From positions 1,426,001 to 1,490,000 of the forward strand of contig NZ_CP033116.1 of NCBI RefSeq assembly GCF_009497895.1: a stretch of DNA of 64,000 bases, in the 5' to 3' direction. Source of the stretch: Halopseudomonas pelagia (lineage in GTDB: Bacteria > Pseudomonadota > Gammaproteobacteria > Pseudomonadales > Pseudomonadaceae). Within the stretch, counting starts at the first letter, position 1, and each line of letters starts with the position of its first letter. Positions 1 to 9,388 of the stretch are shown in pieces. A program made the position numbers and the translations under genes. The notes beneath the pieces are model-generated. The model had not been told where the DNA came from and did not search any database. It saw nothing but the letters and a program-made list of their open reading frames with translations.

Positions 1-188
1 CTGATGTCACCTTCTTCGGTGCTTTTCCGACCACGCCACAGCATCTTGAAGCCGTAGATGAGCTTGCGTTGCGGCGTCAGTTTAAGGCCCAGGGTGAGGT
101 AGAGGCCTGTACCAGCCAGCAGTATCAGCATGGCTGGCCCCCACACCACGCCGTTGATGGCGCTGATTATTCCTATGAGTGATTCCAT
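1..188 (-). CDS. Sodium:alanine symporter (AgcS family), N-terminal part
   Basis: The first 62 codons of a minus-strand gene that continues beyond the left edge. The start ATG is at 188-186. The peptide begins MESLIGIISAINGVVWGPAM and continues with a hydrophobic stretch ending in GLYLTLGLKLTP, the first membrane segment and conserved N-terminus of the AgcS/AlsT sodium:alanine (glycine) symporters of the inner membrane. The sequence then reads into a basic cytoplasmic loop (KMLWRGRKS). Family assignment rests on this N-terminal pattern alone; the transport domain is not in the window. Confidence 0.75.
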   Translation of the reverse strand, partial: MESLIGIISAINGVVWGPAMLILLAGTGLYLTLGLKLTPQRKLIYGFKMLWRGRKSTEEGDI

Positions 189-612
189 TTTATTCGGCTC
201 TCCAGCGATTTGTTATAGTCTTGGTTTTTTACGGCTGTTGGGTCTGGCGCAAATAGTGAGTCCCAAGATCAGGGTAAACCAGTATTGGCGATTCTGCCTT
301 GATCGGGCTGCGACAGCATGGCGTTCTTGAGCGTTTCTGGCCTGCCTGAGATCGTCCAATTGTTACAGGAATGCGTCTAGGTAAGGACCTTGCCGCCCAA
401 TAAGAGTGTGAACTTGGTCAAGGAATGAGCGCATGGCAATGTCGGGACGCTAAATGGCTGTATACTGATTTTAAAATTGACGCCATATTCATGACGTGCG
501 GAAGGCAACATCACAGGATGTGAAAGGTGACAGCGTTGAGCCCTGGGAAATTCTTTTGAGCTGAGTCCTGTTGGCGTTTTTAAGGCAGTACCACACTGCC
601 CGGGGAGTATGT
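189..612. other. Intergenic region, divergent promoters
   Basis: This 424-base stretch separates two divergently oriented genes (symporter on minus, DUF1631 gene on plus) and must carry both promoters. I see no RNA gene, repeat or convincing operator in it. Open frames crossing it have no plausible start signal or recognisable product. Confidence 0.4.
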
Positions 613-3018
613 ATGGCCCGCGATCCTAAAATTGTTCCCATCACCTCCGCCGGTGAAATCGGTGCGGGCGGCTTTGATCCGAACAGGCCGTCCAACCTTC
701 CGTCGCCCTTGATGCCGGTGCGCAAACAGGCGGTCGACTTTATCAAGTTGAGCCTGACCACCCTGTTTGATAATGCCGATGACAGCCTGTTTGAGATGGC
801 TGATCGTGCTGGTAGCAATAATGAGCAGACGCTGTTTTTTGAAGCCATGCGCGCGGTACGTTTGCAGCGGCACAAGATCACCAAGGATTGTTGCCATGGT
901 TTGATGCGCGAGCTCGAAGCGCTCAATCAGGATGCCGACAAGCCAGTTACTACCTCCATTCATAACTTCGAACTCGACAGCTTGTCATTGGTGCAGCCCG
1001 ATGAGCTGGAGGAAACGGTCGCGCTCGATAGCATGATCGGCCGTGCGGTAACGCGCAACAAGGCCTCGCTCTCGCATCTGTCAATTCGCTTTAACAGCCT
1101 GGTCAAACGCCGGGTCGATGACCGTGATTTGCCTATCGGTCCAGCCATGTTGTCGCAGGTCTTCGTCGGGGCGTTGTCCGAGATGGAGCTCGACATCAAG
1201 GTGCGGTTGATTATTTTCAAGCTGTTTGAGCGCTATGTGTTCAATCAGGTGGATGGATTTTATGATGAGGTCAACAAGCAACTGATCCTCTCTGGCGTGC
1301 TGCCGGATCTGAAAAATACTGCGGGCCGTCAGGCTGCTGCACGCATAACGGGGTCAGCCCCTGTGGCGGGCCAGGCTTATCGGCAAGCAGAAGGCGGCCA
1401 GCAGGATTTCGCCGAGCATCAGCAAGTGCTCTCCATGTTCAGCGAGCTGATTGGCAACTGGCGTCATGCCAGCGGCGATGCGGCCTTATCTTCCATGGGT
1501 TCGCCATCTACCCAAACGCTGCGCAGTAACGAGTTGCTCGGCATGCTGGCTGACTTGTCGAGCCTGGATGCTGCCGATGACGCCAGCCAGCGGCTGGACA
1601 TGCGTGCTCAAATCAATCAACTGCTGCGGCGCCAGCGCGATCAGCATGGCCAATCCCGTTCACTGGAGCGGGTGGATGATGACGTCATCAGCCTGGTTTC
1701 CATGCTGTTTGATTTCATCCTTGATGATCCCGAGTTGCCTGCCGCAGTCAAGGCGATGATTGGTCGTCTGCAGCTGCCTATCCTGCGCGTGGCCATCGCC
1801 GACAAGCGTTTTTTCAGCCAGTCCAGTCATCCGGCGCGGCGCCTGCTCAATGAGCTGGCGCGCTCCACCATGGGCTGGAGTGACCAGGACGATTTGCGCC
1901 GTGATCAATTGCACGCACTGCTGGAAAGCATCGTGCAACGGCTGCTTGATCAGCCAGAGCCGGATCCGGAGCTGTTTGCCTCTCTGCACACTGAGCTGGC
2001 GGGCTTCATCAACGTCGAGAAACGCCGCTCGGAACGATTGGAGCAGCGCACTCGTGATGCCGAAGAGGGCAGGGCACGCATTGAGTCGGCGCGAACCCAG
2101 GTAGCCTTGAGCTTGAATGAGCTATTGATGGGCAGGACGCTTCCGGTTTTTGCGGTGGATCTGTTGCGCGATACCTGGAGCCAGGTAATGCAGATGACCT
2201 GTCTGCGTGAGGGTCATGACTCTGAGGCCTGGCGTGAGGTCAAGCGAGCTGCGGAACAGATGCTCGAAAGTATCGAGCCGCTGGGTGACGGTGCACCCGC
2301 TGAGCGGGAGGCGCTTAATGCACGGGTCAGGCAGTCGATTGCCGACGGTTTGCAGTTGATCGGTTTCCGGGCGGAACAAGGCGCGCCTCTGCTGGTGAAG
2401 GTGCAGCAGCTGCAACAATCGCGTTTGACGTCACCCGTCCCTGCAGCGCAGCAAACTGCGCCCTCTACCAGCGCCGCGCCGCAGCCAGAGGCGAATGACG
2501 GGGAGCCCTTGATGGCCGCCGAGGCGCAGCCGGCGTTCTACGATGCTGGGAATGCCCAAGACGACAATCAGCTGGATATTACCGAGCAGGTTGCCGGTAT
2601 TACGCCAGTGGCTTCTTCGCCGGAGTTGGGGCCATTACCTGAGGTACCCACCGTCCGAGTGGACGCGCCAATTATTCCGGCTGAGGCCTTACCAGCCGAG
2701 CCGGAGCTGGTTGGCGATCTGCCGGACATAAAAGCGGCGGCCTGGGTCGACGCACTGCACACCGGGAGTTGGTTCGAATTGATGACCGCCGTCGATGCGC
2801 CGGCGCAACGCTGCAAGCTGGCGGCTATTATCAGCTTCAGCGGCAAGTATATTTTCGTCAATCGCAGCGGTGTGAAAGTCGTCGAGTACACCGCTACCAG
2901 CCTGGCTCAACACTACGAGCAGGGGCTGGTACGCTTGCTGGACGATAACCAATTGTTTGACCGGGCGCTGGAATCGGTGATCGGTAATCTGCGCCGGCTT
3001 CAAGCCAGCAAAAACTGA
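613..3018 (+). CDS. DUF1631 family protein
   Basis: A soluble 801-residue protein of the DUF1631 family; the orthologue in P. aeruginosa lies next to ampD, as here. The start is taken at ATG 613 because GGGGAG lies five bases upstream; an in-frame start 14 codons earlier has no such signal. The protein is largely alpha-helical with no signal peptide or membrane segment. An acidic, Pro/Ala-rich linker lies at about residues 600-700. The conserved C-terminal block (SWFELM, then a KYIFVNRSG motif) closes the protein. The biochemical role is not established from sequence. It sits 66 bases before ampD on the same strand but co-transcription is not shown. Confidence 0.85.
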   Translation: MARDPKIVPITSAGEIGAGGFDPNRPSNLPSPLMPVRKQAVDFIKLSLTTLFDNADDSLFEMADRAGSNNEQTLFFEAMRAVRLQRHKITKDCCHGLMRELEALNQDADKPVTTSIHNFELDSLSLVQPDELEETVALDSMIGRAVTRNKASLSHLSIRFNSLVKRRVDDRDLPIGPAMLSQVFVGALSEMELDIKVRLIIFKLFERYVFNQVDGFYDEVNKQLILSGVLPDLKNTAGRQAAARITGSAPVAGQAYRQAEGGQQDFAEHQQVLSMFSELIGNWRHASGDAALSSMGSPSTQTLRSNELLGMLADLSSLDAADDASQRLDMRAQINQLLRRQRDQHGQSRSLERVDDDVISLVSMLFDFILDDPELPAAVKAMIGRLQLPILRVAIADKRFFSQSSHPARRLLNELARSTMGWSDQDDLRRDQLHALLESIVQRLLDQPEPDPELFASLHTELAGFINVEKRRSERLEQRTRDAEEGRARIESARTQVALSLNELLMGRTLPVFAVDLLRDTWSQVMQMTCLREGHDSEAWREVKRAAEQMLESIEPLGDGAPAEREALNARVRQSIADGLQLIGFRAEQGAPLLVKVQQLQQSRLTSPVPAAQQTAPSTSAAPQPEANDGEPLMAAEAQPAFYDAGNAQDDNQLDITEQVAGITPVASSPELGPLPEVPTVRVDAPIIPAEALPAEPELVGDLPDIKAAAWVDALHTGSWFELMTAVDAPAQRCKLAAIISFSGKYIFVNRSGVKVVEYTATSLAQHYEQGLVRLLDDNQLFDRALESVIGNLRRLQASKN

Positions 3019-3084
3019 TTCAGCGAGGCTATTCCCCGCAGGGGTGGCCTGCTAGCATAGGGTCTTTCGCGAATCACGAGTCCT

Positions 3085-3666
3085 ATGCAGATCAACGAGC
3101 ACGATGGCTGGTGCAGTGAGGTCAACCACTGTCCTTCCCCGCATCACAACGATCGGCCTGTGGGTCAGGCGGTATCGCTGTTGGTGATCCATAACATCAG
3201 CTTGCCGCCCGGCGAGTTTGGCGGCGGACATGTACAGTCTTTCTTCCAGGGGCATCTCGACCCCACCGCGCATCCCTATTTCGCAGAAATCTCCCCGCTG
3301 AAAGTGTCCGCACACTTTCTGATCGAGCGCGACGGTGTTATCACCCAGTTTGTCTCGTGCTTCAAACGGGCCTGGCACGCCGGGCGCTCGCGTTATGCTG
3401 GGCGCGAGGAGTGCAATGACTACTCCATCGGCATTGAACTTGAGGGCACCGATGAGCTTGCCTACACCGCTCTTCAGTACGATGCGCTGCAGGCCTTGAC
3501 CAAGGTGCTGCAGCGCGCCTTCCCTGCCATTACGCTTCACCGAATCACCGGCCATGAATTTATTGCGCCCGGACGCAAGACAGACCCGGGTACGGCGTTT
3601 GACTGGCAGCGCTATCTTTGTAGCGTGATCGACGCACCCGGCGTGCCTAGTGGGAGACGAGTATGA
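3085..3666 (+). CDS. ampD: 1,6-anhydro-N-acetylmuramyl-L-alanine amidase AmpD
   Basis: Cytoplasmic zinc amidase that removes the stem peptide from anhydro-muropeptides imported by AmpG. It thereby recycles peptidoglycan and keeps the inducer of AmpR-controlled beta-lactamase low. The 193-residue length is typical. Zinc ligands are visible as H36 (VIHNIS), H157 (TGHEFIAPGRKTDPG) and D167, with the catalytic-loop K165 and E118 in GIELEG. There is no signal peptide, as expected for AmpD rather than periplasmic paralogues. The stop codon overlaps the ampE start (ATGA), so the two are translationally coupled as in other Pseudomonas and enterobacteria. Confidence 0.95.
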   Translation: MQINEHDGWCSEVNHCPSPHHNDRPVGQAVSLLVIHNISLPPGEFGGGHVQSFFQGHLDPTAHPYFAEISPLKVSAHFLIERDGVITQFVSCFKRAWHAGRSRYAGREECNDYSIGIELEGTDELAYTALQYDALQALTKVLQRAFPAITLHRITGHEFIAPGRKTDPGTAFDWQRYLCSVIDAPGVPSGRRV

Positions 3667-4481
3667 ATTTTCTGGTATTGCTGCTGGTCGCGCTGATCCT
3701 GAAATTTACCCCGTGGCGCAAGGGTTTCCCGGTGGACTTGCTGGGTAACTGGGCGCGCCGAGTGGCCGCTGCGCCCCCCCGGCCGAAATGGCAAGCGCTG
3801 GGCATGCTGGCTCTGCCGCTCTTGCTGGTCGGTCTGTTGCTCTGGCTGGTTGGAGGAATCGGCTATGGGGTGCTGACGCTGCTGGTGCATACCTTTGTGC
3901 TGCTGTTATGCGTCGGCCGCAATGATCCCTTGCAGGCGATGACGGCACAGTTCGAGCAGGCCTGGGAGCGCGGCGATCGGGAGGCGGCCAGCCTGGTTGC
4001 CGAGCGCGATATGAACATTCGTGCCGAGAATTCGGTTGAGTTGCTTGTCAGTGTGCGTAAACGCGTAGTGTGGGAGGTCTGTGAGGGTTATCTGGTGCCG
4101 GCCTTCTGGTATCTGCTGCTGGGTCCACTCGGTGCTATGGCCTATCGGATGCTGCAGCAACTGCAAACGCCGGCTGAGCATCCCCTGCGCGCACTGGCGG
4201 CGTCGGTCGTCCATGCTCTGGAATGGCTGCCGGCGCGTTTGATGGTATTGAGTATGGCACTAGTCGGGCATTTTGAACGCACGCTCGCGGCGCTCGGCGA
4301 GGTACTGCGGAGTTGGGAGGTGTCCGCTGAGCAGGTGACGGGGCAGGGTGCAGAAGCGGCCCTGGCCGCCCCCGATACCGAAGTGGAGCACCGGTCGGTG
4401 ATGCCGCCGGTACGCAGATTACTCCAGCGCTGTCTGTTTGTCTGGGCGGTGGCCATTGCTTTTCTCAGCGTGCTCGCCTGA
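3663..4481 (+). CDS. ampE: Regulatory signalling modulator protein AmpE
   Basis: Inner-membrane protein of 272 residues encoded in the ampDE operon. Several hydrophobic segments are visible: the N-terminal LVLLLVALILKF, a pair near residues 50-85, one near 150, and the extreme C-terminus. The family was proposed to act in beta-lactamase induction or peptidoglycan sensing, but its reaction is unknown. The start overlaps the ampD stop by four bases. No truncation or frameshift is apparent, and the length matches the family. Confidence 0.9.
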   Translation: MNFLVLLLVALILKFTPWRKGFPVDLLGNWARRVAAAPPRPKWQALGMLALPLLLVGLLLWLVGGIGYGVLTLLVHTFVLLLCVGRNDPLQAMTAQFEQAWERGDREAASLVAERDMNIRAENSVELLVSVRKRVVWEVCEGYLVPAFWYLLLGPLGAMAYRMLQQLQTPAEHPLRALAASVVHALEWLPARLMVLSMALVGHFERTLAALGEVLRSWEVSAEQVTGQGAEAALAAPDTEVEHRSVMPPVRRLLQRCLFVWAVAIAFLSVLA

Positions 4482-4669
4482 CCGGTCGTGTGGATTGGCT
4501 TAAAGAACTGTGAATGTTTGCCGATAGAGTCACTGTGAGACAGTTACTGACGCGATTGGCGGTAGAATGCCAGAGCCCATTACTGGCTAATAAAAATAAA
4601 TGTATCTGGGTCAGGTCTGCCCTGGCTGTTATGGCCCCGGTACGCAGTTGTACATGAGGAGAGTCTTGA

Positions 4670-6688
4670 GTGAATAGTCTGATGGCTCCTGCCATAGCGT
4701 TGATGAACCGACTTGGTTACGGCATGAAGTTCTGCCTGATCAGTGTGTTGTTTTTTATTCCCCTGGGAATTGTCAGCAGCATGTTGGTGCAACAGGCTTA
4801 TGACCGCGTGGAGCTCACCCAGCATGCCCTGGACAGCATGGCCTTGCTGCGCCAGAACACCGCGATTCTGCGCGATGCAGAAGCCTTGCGTGATCTGGAC
4901 ATGATCTACGTGCAGTTGGGCCAGGGCGAGTACGCCCAGGACCTGGAGCAGCGTACTCAAGTCTTGCGCAAGAGCGTGATCGATGGCCTCAACGGTTTGG
5001 CCCTTGATGCCGATGATCCTGAAGCCGCCGACCTTATAGCCAAGCGCGACGAGCTGGTTAGCGTTTACCAGGGCATTGCGGGCGAGTCCGTGCGCAACCG
5101 CGGCGCCATGTCTACTCAGGCGTTGGGTGAAGTCAGCTCACTGCTGAGCTTCAGCGCCGCCTATGCCGGGCTCCCTCAGGATTATGATCGCAATATCCGC
5201 CAGCTCAGCGATCTGCTGATCAATGTCACGCCGAACATCACCTCGTCACTGGGTAACGGACGCTCGGTGGGTGCTTATTCGATGGGCCTGGGTTATCTGA
5301 ACTCCGACGCCAGCCGCGACATGGATGATCTGTTCGAAACGATGCAGCGCCTGCGCAGTGACTATGAGCAAGTGCTTGCGCTGGTTCTGGCCGATAGCAG
5401 TCTGGCGGGCCTGCAATCCTACTCCCAGGCCAGTCTTGAGAGCCTGGATGAAGCCATCCGCATCTTTGAAGATGACATTATCCTGGCCAACAGTTTGTCT
5501 GGAACCTGGTCGGACTATTTCGCCCGGCTCACCAGCGAAATCGATAAAACCTACGCGTTCAACCAGGAGATGCTCGACACCCTGGCCCAGGTGCTTGAGC
5601 AGCGCATGGCCGAGAATTTCCGCTCGATGATGGTGTTGATCGTATCGTTGACGCTGGTCGGGCTGTTGATCATCTATCTCTATGCCGGCTTCTATATGGC
5701 TACGCGGCGCACGCTCAGGCGCTTGTCCGTGCTGATGGGCCAGGTAGCCGGTGGCGACATGACCGTGCAGGTCGAAGTAGATAGCCGCGATGAGCTTGGC
5801 GTATTGGCCAGTGAATTCAACGACACCGTCGAGCGCATTCGCGAACTGATACGTCAGGTCAGCCAGACAGCCGGTGAGGTACAGCAGCAGTCACAGCAGG
5901 TAGAAAGCATCTCCAGCGAAAGCAGTCATGCTGTTGCGTCCCAGCGCTCCCAGATTGAGCAAGTAGCCACTGCGATGAACGAAATGTCCGCGACCTCGCA
6001 GGAGGTGGCGCGCAGTGCCGCATTGGCAGTGACCAGCGCCGAACAGGTGAATACCGAAACGCTGAATGGTCGCAAGCTGGTGGAAAGCTCGGTGGAAGGT
6101 ATTGGCAAGCTGGCTGGCGAGATCGAGAACTCGGTCAAGGTGATCAACAAGCTGGCGGATGACAGCAGCTCCATCAGTCGGGTACTGGAAGTGATCAAGG
6201 GTGTGGCCGAGCAGACCAATCTGCTGGCGCTGAATGCGGCCATTGAAGCCGCTCGAGCCGGAGAGCAGGGTCGTGGCTTTGCTGTGGTCGCCGACGAAGT
6301 GCGCACATTGGCGCGACGTACCCAGCAGTCCACCGAAGAAATCGAGCAGATGATTGCCCGCTTGCAGGAAGGTGTCAGCGGTGCGGTCAAGGCCATGGGC
6401 GCCAGTCACGGCATGACAGGCTCGACCGTGGAGGCGTCGCTCAAGGTCCAGGAAGCTTTGGGTAACATCCTCAAATCGGTAACGCAGATTGTTGACCAGA
6501 GTCAGCAGATTGCCGCCGCGGCTGAGGAGCAGACGGCCGTCAGCCATGATATTGACCACAATATTGTGCAGATCAACCAGACCGGTGAAAGAACCGCCGA
6601 AGGCGCCCGTCAGGCCGAGCAGTCAAGCAACCGTATGGGGCAACTGGTCAAGGATCTGCAGCACATCATCAGCGCATTCCGCGTGTAA
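4670..6688 (+). CDS. Methyl-accepting chemotaxis protein
   Basis: Transmembrane chemoreceptor of 672 residues. The GTG start at 4670 is chosen because AGGAG lies eight bases upstream. The architecture is: short cytoplasmic N-terminus, TM1 about residues 18-40, a long periplasmic helical sensor domain (about 40-316) without an obvious PAS fold, TM2 about 318-341, HAMP, then the methylation and signalling helices. The highly conserved hairpin tip begins near residue 515 (QTNLLALNAAIEAARAGEQG). It should signal to CheA/CheW. The ligand cannot be read from sequence. Its position after ampDE matches the P. aeruginosa order. A GC-rich hairpin follows the stop. Confidence 0.92.
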   Translation: MNSLMAPAIALMNRLGYGMKFCLISVLFFIPLGIVSSMLVQQAYDRVELTQHALDSMALLRQNTAILRDAEALRDLDMIYVQLGQGEYAQDLEQRTQVLRKSVIDGLNGLALDADDPEAADLIAKRDELVSVYQGIAGESVRNRGAMSTQALGEVSSLLSFSAAYAGLPQDYDRNIRQLSDLLINVTPNITSSLGNGRSVGAYSMGLGYLNSDASRDMDDLFETMQRLRSDYEQVLALVLADSSLAGLQSYSQASLESLDEAIRIFEDDIILANSLSGTWSDYFARLTSEIDKTYAFNQEMLDTLAQVLEQRMAENFRSMMVLIVSLTLVGLLIIYLYAGFYMATRRTLRRLSVLMGQVAGGDMTVQVEVDSRDELGVLASEFNDTVERIRELIRQVSQTAGEVQQQSQQVESISSESSHAVASQRSQIEQVATAMNEMSATSQEVARSAALAVTSAEQVNTETLNGRKLVESSVEGIGKLAGEIENSVKVINKLADDSSSISRVLEVIKGVAEQTNLLALNAAIEAARAGEQGRGFAVVADEVRTLARRTQQSTEEIEQMIARLQEGVSGAVKAMGASHGMTGSTVEASLKVQEALGNILKSVTQIVDQSQQIAAAAEEQTAVSHDIDHNIVQINQTGERTAEGARQAEQSSNRMGQLVKDLQHIISAFRV

Positions 6689-6693
6689 CCCTA

Positions 6694-6724
6694 CACCGGT
6701 GCGCTTCCCGCGCACCGGTGCTTT
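6694..6724 (+). terminator. Hairpin after the chemoreceptor gene
   Basis: A CACCGGTGCG/CGCACCGGTG inverted repeat starts a few bases after the stop codon and is followed by CTTTC. The stem is strong but the T-run is short, so it may act as a terminator for the plus strand and also protect the convergent minus-strand gene. Confidence 0.6.
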
Positions 6725-6740
6725 CATGCAGATGTAGTAT

Positions 6741-7319
6741 TCACTCGGACGCTTCAGGTGCGGGCTTGGGCTTTGGCGCCCACAGCACCTCGGGGGTTTG
6801 CTCTTGGCGGGCAATTGTTCGAGCCATGACGAACAGCAGGTCCGACAGCCGATTCAAATAGATAGGTGCCTGCTCGTTGACGGCCTCATGGTTGGCCAGC
6901 GTCAGGTAGCGGCGCTCTGCTCGGCGGCAGACGCTGCGTGCCAGATGCGCGGCTGCAACGCAGCGTGAACCCCCAGGCAAAATAAAGTTTTTCAGCGGTT
7001 CGAGATCGGCATTGAAATGGTCGATCAACTCTTCCAGCGCCAGCACATCTGCAGCATCGATGATTTCGTAGCCGGGCACAGCCAGTTCACCGCCCAGATC
7101 GAATAGCCGGTGCTGTATCGGCCCGAGTACTTCACCGAGCGCGATCAGATGTTGGCCCTGCAGGTCCGCAATCAGCATTCCCAGTTGGCTATTGAGTTCA
7201 TCCACGCTGCCCATGGCTTCAATACGCGGATGGTCCTTGCCGATGCGACGGCCATCGGCGAGTCCGGTGTCACCGTCGTCGCCGGTCCGGGTATAAAGTT
7301 TGCTCAAACGGTAACCCAT
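6741..7319 (-). CDS. Cob(I)yrinic acid a,c-diamide adenosyltransferase, PduO type
   Basis: Transfers the adenosyl group of ATP to cob(I)alamin, giving adenosylcobalamin, in the cytoplasm. The 192-residue protein shows the PduO-type N-terminal ATP loop (YTRTGDDGDTGL, residues about 9-20), the central helical bundle, and the conserved FILPGGS and RSVCRRAERR segments that form the cobalamin/ATP site. The start is placed at ATG 7319 where homology begins; a TTG 13 codons upstream is possible but adds a non-conserved leader. The last ten residues are a Pro/Lys-rich tail. It is convergent with the chemoreceptor gene. Confidence 0.92.
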   Translation of the reverse strand: MGYRLSKLYTRTGDDGDTGLADGRRIGKDHPRIEAMGSVDELNSQLGMLIADLQGQHLIALGEVLGPIQHRLFDLGGELAVPGYEIIDAADVLALEELIDHFNADLEPLKNFILPGGSRCVAAAHLARSVCRRAERRYLTLANHEAVNEQAPIYLNRLSDLLFVMARTIARQEQTPEVLWAPKPKPAPEASE

Positions 7320-7395
7320 GATGGTCTGGTCTCGTTGCGGTAGAGGATAAAGACCCAAATGCTAGCGTGAATGAGCCTAGCGGCATAGCTCGCGC

Positions 7396-8319
7396 TCAGT
7401 CGGGGGGCAGGCCAAGCGTTGCCAGATGTGTTTTTAGCGCGCCATGTAGTTGATCCAGCAGCGGCGTGGCAAGGCCGGCCTGGTGCGCTACCTCGCAGGC
7501 ATAGCCGGTGATGTAGCTGATCTCGGTGCGCCTGCGCGCGTGGATGTCCTGGCGCATGGAGGAACTGTTCACGGCAGTTCGGGTGATGACCTGATCAATG
7601 TAATTGCCGAGTTCTGCCCGCGTAACATTCGCACCCTGGCGTTCGAGTAGGCTGTGCAGTTCGTCGATCAAGCGAGGGAATTGCGCGCCGGCACGAGTTG
7701 GTACCTGGCCATTGTCACAGTCATACAGCGCCGTGTAGGGGTTGATCGCGCAGTTGACCGCCAGCTTTTGCCAGAGGACCGCGAGGATATCGGTATGCCA
7801 TTGCCAATTAATAGTTTGCTGATCGATGTGTTTGAGCCACTGGGGGCAGTCAGCGCCACTGGGGTCACCGATCTGGGTCTGGCCCTGGCCGGCCCAGATA
7901 ACATGGCGTGGGGCTGGCATCCAGGCACCGTCGGTAACGCTTGCATAGAGTACTTGTTGCTGCACGAAAGTCCGCGAGGCCGCTTGCTGGCTGCCCATAC
8001 CATTCTGCAACATGAGGATCGACGCGTTCTGCTGCAAGCGCTGAGCGACGCTGTGTAGCGCGCTCTGAGCGGAATACGCTTTGGTCGCCAGAATCAAAAT
8101 ATCGATGGGTTCACCGGACTCGTCGGCCAGCTGCGCTTGCAGCGCAATACGGCTACGCTTACTTGCCTGTTCAAACAGAATACTGCTGCCTGCCGCCTTC
8201 CAGGCTTGCAGCGCTTGAGCATCACGCAGAATCAGCCGTACATCGGTGCCGGCCTCGGCAAGTCTGGCAGCCCAGAGCAATCCCAGGCTACCACCGCCCA
8301 ACACGTGAAACACGCTCAA
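7396..8319 (-). CDS. panE: 2-dehydropantoate 2-reductase (ketopantoate reductase)
   Basis: NADPH-dependent reduction of ketopantoate to pantoate in pantothenate/CoA synthesis. The 307-residue protein has the N-terminal Rossmann motif VLGGGSLGLLWAARLA, the catalytic lysine in WQKLAVNCAINP, and the C-terminal helical domain with SSMRQD near the end. Its start overlaps the stop of the upstream response-regulator gene by four bases (8316-8319), so the two are translationally coupled. The same pair occurs in P. aeruginosa. Confidence 0.9.
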   Translation of the reverse strand: MSVFHVLGGGSLGLLWAARLAEAGTDVRLILRDAQALQAWKAAGSSILFEQASKRSRIALQAQLADESGEPIDILILATKAYSAQSALHSVAQRLQQNASILMLQNGMGSQQAASRTFVQQQVLYASVTDGAWMPAPRHVIWAGQGQTQIGDPSGADCPQWLKHIDQQTINWQWHTDILAVLWQKLAVNCAINPYTALYDCDNGQVPTRAGAQFPRLIDELHSLLERQGANVTRAELGNYIDQVITRTAVNSSSMRQDIHARRRTEISYITGYACEVAHQAGLATPLLDQLHGALKTHLATLGLPPD

Positions 8320-9284
8320 GCCTCGGCTGCGGCCCAGCGGACTTCGGTAACCAAATTGGTTTCGTAAGCGCTGCCCAGTTCTGTTTCTACCGTGGCGAGC
8401 AGTTCTTCGGCGCTCGGCAGGGGGTGCTTGTTATCAACGGCACAAAGGGCCATACCTGCGCGCACGCTGAGATAGCCTTCGCTGGTCTTGAACGCTTTGA
8501 GATTCAACCCGTCGTGCAGCCGTTTGAAGCTGTTGGGCTTGCAGTCCTGAGGGTCTTCAGCCAGGGTGACAATGGCAAAGTTGGAGTTACCTACACGCGC
8601 AATGACGTCGGTAGGGCGCACCAATTGCTGCAAGCGCCGGGCAATTCCGCGCAGCAGCTCCTGCTGTACGCTGTCGCCCAACTTGCGACCCAGCTCTTCA
8701 AGATTCTGTACGCCGAGTAACAATACACAGCAAATACCACCCCGTGAGTCCACATTGCGCAGCACATCGTTCAGCCTTTGCAAGGCGTAGCGGCGGTTGC
8801 CAAGGGCAGTGAGATTGTCTACCAGATTGTGCTCTTCAAGCTGCGAGTTGTTGTCCGCGAGCATGCGGTTTTCGTCGAGCAGGCGATTGATCAACTGGGA
8901 AATCCGGTCAGCGGCGTAGATGCGCGGGAGCAGTTGTTCGTTCATCGCTGACTTGCTGATGAAGTCATCCACGCCCCGATCAAATGCTTCGCTCAGCACG
9001 TTGTCACCCTCGCGCGCAGTCAACAGCACTACATAAGTATAGTGACCGCTTTGTTCGTCGGCCTGACGAATGCGTGTGGTCAACTGCAGCCCGTCCATTT
9101 CGGGCATCAGCCAATCAGCCACCATAACGCTGGCTGGGCGTTCTTCATGCAATGCCAAGGCGTCCATGGCTGAATTGGCAAAGCGGATATCGGCATAACC
9201 AGCGCGCGTCAGGTTATGGCCTATTACCGCACTGCTGAACTTGGTGTCATCCACCACCATGATGCTCAGTTGCGGGTTGGGCAT
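8316..9284 (-). CDS. Response regulator with degenerate GGDEF domain
   Basis: A 322-residue two-domain protein. The N-terminal receiver domain carries the acidic pair D12/D13 and the phospho-acceptor D57 (VMVADWLMPEMDG), with the conserved lysine in DDFISKS. The C-terminal half has the fold of a diguanylate cyclase (NLTALGNRRYALQRL), but the active-site GGDEF position reads VGNSNF, so c-di-GMP synthesis is not expected. The start is ATG 9284, preceded by TGGAG; an in-frame start 22 codons upstream lacks a ribosome site. It is coupled to panE downstream and divergent from yajQ. No cognate kinase is adjacent. Confidence 0.88.
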   Translation of the reverse strand: MPNPQLSIMVVDDTKFSSAVIGHNLTRAGYADIRFANSAMDALALHEERPASVMVADWLMPEMDGLQLTTRIRQADEQSGHYTYVVLLTAREGDNVLSEAFDRGVDDFISKSAMNEQLLPRIYAADRISQLINRLLDENRMLADNNSQLEEHNLVDNLTALGNRRYALQRLNDVLRNVDSRGGICCVLLLGVQNLEELGRKLGDSVQQELLRGIARRLQQLVRPTDVIARVGNSNFAIVTLAEDPQDCKPNSFKRLHDGLNLKAFKTSEGYLSVRAGMALCAVDNKHPLPSAEELLATVETELGSAYETNLVTEVRWAAAEA

Positions 9285-9388
9285 GGCAAGGCTCCAGGTC
9301 AGTTGATTAATTACGTTATAATGCCACGAGGATATACTGTTGTTTTGCAATGTATGTCATAAAAATGATGTTTATTTGAGGTATATAC

